Both the position numbers and the translations under genes were made by a program. 9,661 bases of DNA. Origin: Anaerolineales bacterium. GTDB taxonomy: Bacteria; Chloroflexota; Anaerolineae; Anaerolineales; E44-bin32. Below the pieces are notes generated by a model, which made no database searches, was not told the origin of the DNA, and saw nothing but the letters and a program-made list of their open reading frames with translations. The stretch covers positions 1 to 9,661 of the forward strand of contig JAGLGG010000103.1 in assembly GCA_023144145.1 (NCBI GenBank). Reading direction: 5' to 3'. Positions 6,472-9,661 of this stretch are shown here, one piece after another. Positions within the stretch are counted from its first letter, which is position 1. Every line of letters begins with the position of its first letter.

Positions 6472-6852
6472 ATGTCGTCCAGAATTAGAATATCCATAGG
6501 TGAAATCGACCTCACCGCTACTCTGTACGAGAATGAAACGGCGTCAAGTATTTGGGATGCGCTTCCATTTGAGGGGGATGCAAATCGATGGGGTGATGAG
6601 ATTTACTTTTCTATCCCGGTTAAAATCGAAGAGGCAGATGATGCCAAGCAGGACATGGCTGTTGGAGAGCTTGCCCATTGGCCATCAGGATCTGCATTCT
6701 GCATTTTCTTTGGACCTACTCCTGTCAGCACGGGAGACGTTCCACGTGCTTACAGCAATGTAAATCCCTTTGGTCTACTTGATGATGATCCGACCCCACT
6801 TTTAAAGGTCCAGAGCGGTGAAAAAGTTACTGTTGAGAGGGTCGATTCATAG
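6472..6852 (+). CDS. Cyclophilin-like fold protein (TM1367/DUF369 type)
   Basis: 126 aa, close to full length for this small family. Landmarks: an N-terminal strand IRISIGEIDLTATLYEN, then TASSIWDALPFEG (23-35), NRWGDEIYFSIP (38-49), VGELAHWPSG (64-73), and the highly typical FCIFFGPTPVS (76-86) followed by VNPFGLL. The family has a cyclophilin-like beta barrel, but peptidyl-prolyl isomerase activity is unproven and the classical active-site residues are not obvious. The role is unknown. It is the last gene of the plus-strand trio. A short stem-loop, TCAGAAG/CTTCTGA (6853-6868), follows the stop directly. Confidence 0.8.
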   Translation: MSSRIRISIGEIDLTATLYENETASSIWDALPFEGDANRWGDEIYFSIPVKIEEADDAKQDMAVGELAHWPSGSAFCIFFGPTPVSTGDVPRAYSNVNPFGLLDDDPTPLLKVQSGEKVTVERVDS

Positions 6853-6908
6853 TCAGAAGCACTTCTGAGGTCAGAGGGAACTATCATAGGGATTCCCATC
6901 TCGGAATC
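6853..6908 (+). terminator. Two weak stem-loops after the plus-strand cluster
   Basis: TCAGAAG/CTTCTGA (6853-6859 with 6862-6868) and GATTCC/GGAATC (6891-6896 with 6903-6908). Neither has a U tract, so Rho-independent termination is doubtful; they may stabilise the 3' end. Confidence 0.25.
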
Positions 6909-6950
6909 ACAACCACGATTAATGTCATTCCTCGAATTTACTGAAGAAGT

Positions 6951-7032
6951 ATCTGGAGTGCATCGGGCCTAAGCTCTGCTTAGGTAGGCCGATGCAACCT
7001 GAGCGAAGCTCAGGCGTGAGCCGCTGGACTCC
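6951..7032 (+). repeat. Dispersed hairpin repeat, copy 2 (two stem-loops)
   Basis: An 82-bp unit starting ATCTGGAGTGCATC and ending GAGCCGCTGGACTCC, the same ends as copy 1 on the opposite strand at 2850-2800. The inside differs. One long hairpin has outer arms GCATCGG/CCGATGC (6960-6966 with 6989-6995) and inner arms CCTAAGC/GCTTAGG with loop TCT. A second hairpin is CCTGAGC/GCTCAGG (6998-7004 with 7008-7014, loop GAA). It lies between convergent genes, 99 bp 3' of the cyclophilin-like gene and 64 bp 3' of elp3. Confidence 0.7.
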
Positions 7033-7096
7033 TTTTCGTCCACAACAACTTTCTATTCTGATATTCTTGCATCAAGAAATCTCTGGGAAATTGTAC

Positions 7097-8695
7097 TTAT
7101 AACGCCTTCACCATATAGTAGTCTCCCAAACTGTATCCCCTCCCGCGATAGTAACCCCTTGTCCCAAGCGCAGAGATCACTGCAATGGTCTCGTATGCAT
7201 TTTCCCGAGCGATTTTTTCAGCGTGTTCCATCAATCGCAAACCTAAACCACGATGTTGGGCTGCTCCACTTTGTTCTTCCCCTACCATTAATGACTGCCC
7301 ATACACATGCACCTCCCGGACCAAAGCCGCTCCACGGAGCTCGGGGACTCCTAAATCTGGAGAAGCTGCATTGGGGAGCGATAAGCGCAGGTACCCAGCG
7401 ATGCGGTCATCTGCAATTGTGAAGGATAGGAAATACTCTTCCGCTGACAGGGTAGTGTAGGTGTCAGAATTCATCACCAAATTTTCGGGATCAACGGCAA
7501 GTTCCTTTACTTCCCTACAGCGGATACAGGAACATTCTTCTCCGCGAGAAGCAAGCTTATTTTGAACGTCCTGTCGTAAGCTGGACCTCTTATTGCCTTC
7601 GACCACATTGTTCGAAGGGATATCTCGCACCACCCGATTGACCCTGCAATAACGTGGGATATGGACTTTACAATCGGCGATGAGATCGATCAACTCTTCG
7701 GTTGTGTAAGGCTTAAACTCTCCCCTTCTCCAGTACTCATGAAGATCTGTATTCTCAAGCAGTTGGCAGGGGTAGATCTTGATCTCATCCGGGCGGATCC
7801 CTTCATCATCCCAAAGACGCATGAAATCCTCCCGGTCCGATTCCAGGGAGGCGCCAAGTAGATTGGGCATCCAGTGCAGGACGATTTTGAACCCTCCCGC
7901 GCGCAACAAGGCGATGGCGGCTCTGGTTTGCTCAACCGTGTGCCCACGCTTGTTAATTTCAAGGATCTGATCGTCAAGGCTCTGCGCACCGAGCTGCACC
8001 TTCGTAACTCCAAGCTTCCGTAACCGGACAACTTCATCCACGTCTATCCAATCCGGTCGGGTTTCAATGACCAAGCCAACATTTTTATGCTGGGCGGATT
8101 CATTCGCAATTTGTGCTTCCAGGAAAGTTTTAGAATCAAAACCATTCATCGCATCCAAGCAGCGTTGTAGGAACCACTCTTGATAGTCCTTCTTATAGGA
8201 GCTCCATGTTCCACCAAGGACGAGAAGTTCGATCTTGTCTGTTGGATGGCCAATCGATTCCAACGCATCGATTCGCGCAGCAGTTTGATCGATGGGGTCG
8301 AATTCATGGTGCAGCGCTCGCATGGCACCGGGTTCATCAGGAAGATAGGATTTAGGCATGCGCACATCGGTGGGGCAAAAAATGCACTTTCCGGGGCAGG
8401 GGTAGGGCTTGGTTAGCACGGTAACCGTTGTCACACCTGAAAGCGTCCGGGAAGGTTTCATCCGGATTCCGCGCATGATGGCTGGATCGAGAGGCCATTC
8501 CCCGCTTTCTGTTAACTGGCGATATACATGGACGAGCACGTGCTTCCCCACGAAGCCACCCTGCGGTTGAGGATGCTGGCGAGTTGCTTTGGCTACATCA
8601 GCCCCTGCACGAATATCTTCAAGGATATCCCTGGCAAGTTGAAGTTGAACGGGGGAATAATCCCTGGCCTCCTGCCATGCTTTGTTCCGGCTCAT
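7097..8695 (-). CDS. elp3: Elp3 homologue: radical SAM / GNAT tRNA wobble-uridine modification enzyme
   Basis: 532 aa, full length for the family. Residues ~85-340 are the radical SAM domain; its iron-sulfur cysteines are Cys100, Cys104 and Cys107 in YPCPGKCIFCP. Elp3-typical blocks follow: RMPKSYLPDEPGAMRA, LLVLGGTWSSY, LVIETRPDWID, VQLGAQSLDD and NKRGHTVEQT. A Cys cluster CSCIRC (388-393) lies in the linker and may bind metal. Residues ~410-530 form the GNAT acetyltransferase domain with the acetyl-CoA loop QHRGLG (480-485) and Tyr515/516 near the active site. In eukaryotes and archaea, Elp3 uses acetyl-CoA and SAM radical chemistry to install cm5 on U34 of tRNA. Bacterial Elp3 is known but little studied. 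GGAG lies 11 nt before the ATG. It is divergent from a Trm9-like methyltransferase gene with start codons 17 bp apart. Confidence 0.92.
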   Translation of the reverse strand: MSRNKAWQEARDYSPVQLQLARDILEDIRAGADVAKATRQHPQPQGGFVGKHVLVHVYRQLTESGEWPLDPAIMRGIRMKPSRTLSGVTTVTVLTKPYPCPGKCIFCPTDVRMPKSYLPDEPGAMRALHHEFDPIDQTAARIDALESIGHPTDKIELLVLGGTWSSYKKDYQEWFLQRCLDAMNGFDSKTFLEAQIANESAQHKNVGLVIETRPDWIDVDEVVRLRKLGVTKVQLGAQSLDDQILEINKRGHTVEQTRAAIALLRAGGFKIVLHWMPNLLGASLESDREDFMRLWDDEGIRPDEIKIYPCQLLENTDLHEYWRRGEFKPYTTEELIDLIADCKVHIPRYCRVNRVVRDIPSNNVVEGNKRSSLRQDVQNKLASRGEECSCIRCREVKELAVDPENLVMNSDTYTTLSAEEYFLSFTIADDRIAGYLRLSLPNAASPDLGVPELRGAALVREVHVYGQSLMVGEEQSGAAQHRGLGLRLMEHAEKIARENAYETIAVISALGTRGYYRGRGYSLGDYYMVKAL

Positions 8696-8700
8696 GCGTA

Positions 8701-8706
8701 TATAAT
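8701..8706 (+). promoter_or_regulatory. TATAAT -10 element giving a likely leaderless methyltransferase mRNA
   Basis: A consensus -10 whose last base is 6 bp before the ATG at 8713, so transcription would start at or next to the start codon. No Shine-Dalgarno sequence precedes that ATG, which agrees with a leaderless transcript. The -35 region is poor. The overlapping palindrome TATATA (8699-8704) could serve as a -10 on the minus strand for elp3. Confidence 0.5.
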
Positions 8707-8712
8707 CTCCAT

Positions 8713-9432
8713 ATGGACGAGAGCGTCATCCAAAAACTTCTTGACCTCAATGAGCAATTCTACCAAACCTTCGCTGCCTCATTCTCCGAGACACGCCAGC
8801 GGGTTCAACCTGGCGTTCTCAAGGTTATTGAGCAGATACCACGGGAAGCTTCCGTCCTCGATTTGGGATGCGGAAATGGCAATTTGGCGAAGTTACTTGC
8901 CCAGGGTGGGCATATGGGGATCTATCTAGGCTTGGATTCGAGCCAGGCTTTGTTAGATGAAGCAATTAAGGCATCGATTCACCCAAATTCTGTCTTCGAA
9001 TTAGTAAAATTGCATGAATCAACCTGGAGTGAGGGACTGCCCGGGCGTTTTGATTATGTATTCGCCTTCGCCGTCCTTCATCACATCCCTGGAAGTGAAT
9101 TGCGGAGCCAGTTGCTGCTCGAAGCGCGTGAGAGCCTTATGCCCGAAGGGACATTTGCCTTCTCAGTGTGGAACTTCATGGCCAGCCCCAGGTTAAAGGC
9201 CCGAATCCTCTCCTGGAAAGTGCTGGATCTGGAAGACGATCAACTTGATCCGGGCGATTATTTGTTGGATTGGAAGAGGGATGGGTACGGCCTCCGTTAC
9301 GTCCATTCCTTTGAGGATGATGAGTTAGATCAATTGGCAATTGATGCTAATTTTGAGCCATTTGACGCCTTCATTTCAGATGGAAAGGGAGGGAAACTCG
9401 GGATTTACCACTTATGGAAACCCCGGAAATGA
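8713..9432 (+). CDS. Class I SAM methyltransferase, Trm9/ALKBH8-like
   Basis: 239 aa from the ATG at 8713. The frame stays open further upstream into antisense elp3, but that part has no family character. The N-terminus, LNEQFYQTFAASFSETRQRV, matches the start of Trm9-like proteins. The SAM-binding motif I is VLDLGCGNGN (48-57), motif II is LGLDSS (72-77) and motif IV/post is FAFAVLHHIPG (117-127). The segment GDYLLDWKRD...RYVHSFEDDELDQL (181-207) resembles the Trm9 pattern GD-x-x-x-W...RY-x-H-x-F-x-x-x-EL. Yeast Trm9 methylates the cm5U made by Elp3 to mcm5U in the tRNA wobble position. Divergent pairing with elp3 supports the same role here. A different small-molecule or tRNA methyltransferase remains possible, since many class I enzymes share these motifs. 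No recognisable ribosome site. Confidence 0.75.
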   Translation: MDESVIQKLLDLNEQFYQTFAASFSETRQRVQPGVLKVIEQIPREASVLDLGCGNGNLAKLLAQGGHMGIYLGLDSSQALLDEAIKASIHPNSVFELVKLHESTWSEGLPGRFDYVFAFAVLHHIPGSELRSQLLLEARESLMPEGTFAFSVWNFMASPRLKARILSWKVLDLEDDQLDPGDYLLDWKRDGYGLRYVHSFEDDELDQLAIDANFEPFDAFISDGKGGKLGIYHLWKPRK

Positions 9433-9440
9433 TCGCTTCT

Positions 9441-9470
9441 TTGACACTCCAGAGAGGTGCATGGTAGAAT
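9441..9470 (+). promoter_or_regulatory. Sigma-70 promoter of the tRNA-Ser gene
   Basis: A perfect -35 TTGACA (9441-9446), an 18-bp spacer and -10 TAGAAT (9465-9470). The start would be near 9477, leaving a ~70-nt leader before the tRNA. It begins 8 bp after the methyltransferase stop codon. Confidence 0.8.
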
Positions 9471-9476
9471 GCCTTC

Positions 9477-9545
9477 GCCCGGGACGGGAAGCCTTCGGAA
9501 CCCACCGTCTTGCTGATGGTCAAGAGACGGGTTCGACATTAACCC
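9477..9545 (+). other. Structured 5' leader of the tRNA-Ser transcript
   Basis: Between the predicted start and the tRNA lie several potential stems. GGGTT (9529-9533) pairs with AACCC (9541-9545) right up to the tRNA 5' end. The block 9503-9519 can form a 5-bp stem and 7-nt loop like an anticodon arm (ACCGT/ATGGT with one G-T pair). GGGTTCGA at 9529-9536 resembles a T-arm. It may be only a leader removed by RNase P, or a decayed tRNA copy; no known riboswitch or T-box core was recognised. Confidence 0.4.
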
Positions 9546-9635
<90 letters not shown>

Positions 9636-9661
9636 GACTCAGTAGATCCCAACTTGCTCCT

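Noticed and set aside
6951..7032. Hairpin repeat considered as an integron attC site or a CRISPR repeat
   Set aside because: The attC core pattern (RYYYAAC/GTTRRRY) is not present at the ends. There is no regular repeat-spacer array and no integrase or cas gene in the window.
8584..8712. Upstream extension of the methyltransferase (start at 8584)
   Set aside because: The extra 43 codons lie antisense within elp3, have no ribosome site, and lie outside the Trm9-like alignment, which begins near LNEQFYQTF.
9477..9545. T-box or SRP RNA in the tRNA leader
   Set aside because: The T-box consensus core and the SRP tetraloop/Alu-type motifs were not found.

Overview
This 9.7 kb window looks like ordinary chromosome from a free-living bacterium. 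An Elp3-type radical-SAM/GNAT protein, an ECF sigma/anti-sigma pair beside a bactofilin-like membrane protein, and a gene that appears to be leaderless together suggest a Chloroflexota (Anaerolineae-like) genome. That placement is inference from gene content only. No phage, plasmid, CRISPR or insertion-sequence genes are visible.

Layout. Positions 1-293 hold no gene but carry a strong minus-strand terminator hairpin (121-158). Positions 294-2534 (minus strand) are a likely operon read right to left: an ECF sigma factor, its zinc-finger anti-sigma factor (20-bp overlap), then a secreted/membrane protein with bactofilin-like beta-helix repeats. A candidate ECF promoter (AAC-N16-CGTA) sits just upstream of the sigma gene, which suggests autoregulation. 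Positions 2535-3035 are non-coding and hold a hairpin-rich dispersed repeat. Positions 3036-4976 (minus) encode a fused TMD-NBD ABC exporter with an odd insertion in its ATPase domain. A 168-bp divergent region follows. Then three plus-strand genes lie at 5145-6852: a DUF429 RNase H-like protein, a DUF123/GIY-YIG endonuclease-family protein and a TM1367-type cyclophilin-like protein. A second copy of the dispersed repeat lies at 6951-7032, between convergent genes.

The right end is the most interesting part. An Elp3 homologue (8695-7097, minus) and a Trm9-like methyltransferase (8713-9432, plus) are divergently transcribed with only 17 bp between their start codons. Immediately downstream, with its own good promoter, is a tRNA-Ser with a U34 anticodon (UGA). 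In eukaryotes Elp3 makes cm5U at wobble U34 and Trm9 methylates it to mcm5U. The arrangement therefore suggests a compact bacterial wobble-uridine modification locus next to a plausible substrate tRNA.

All calls rest on reading motifs and translations by eye. No database search was run.
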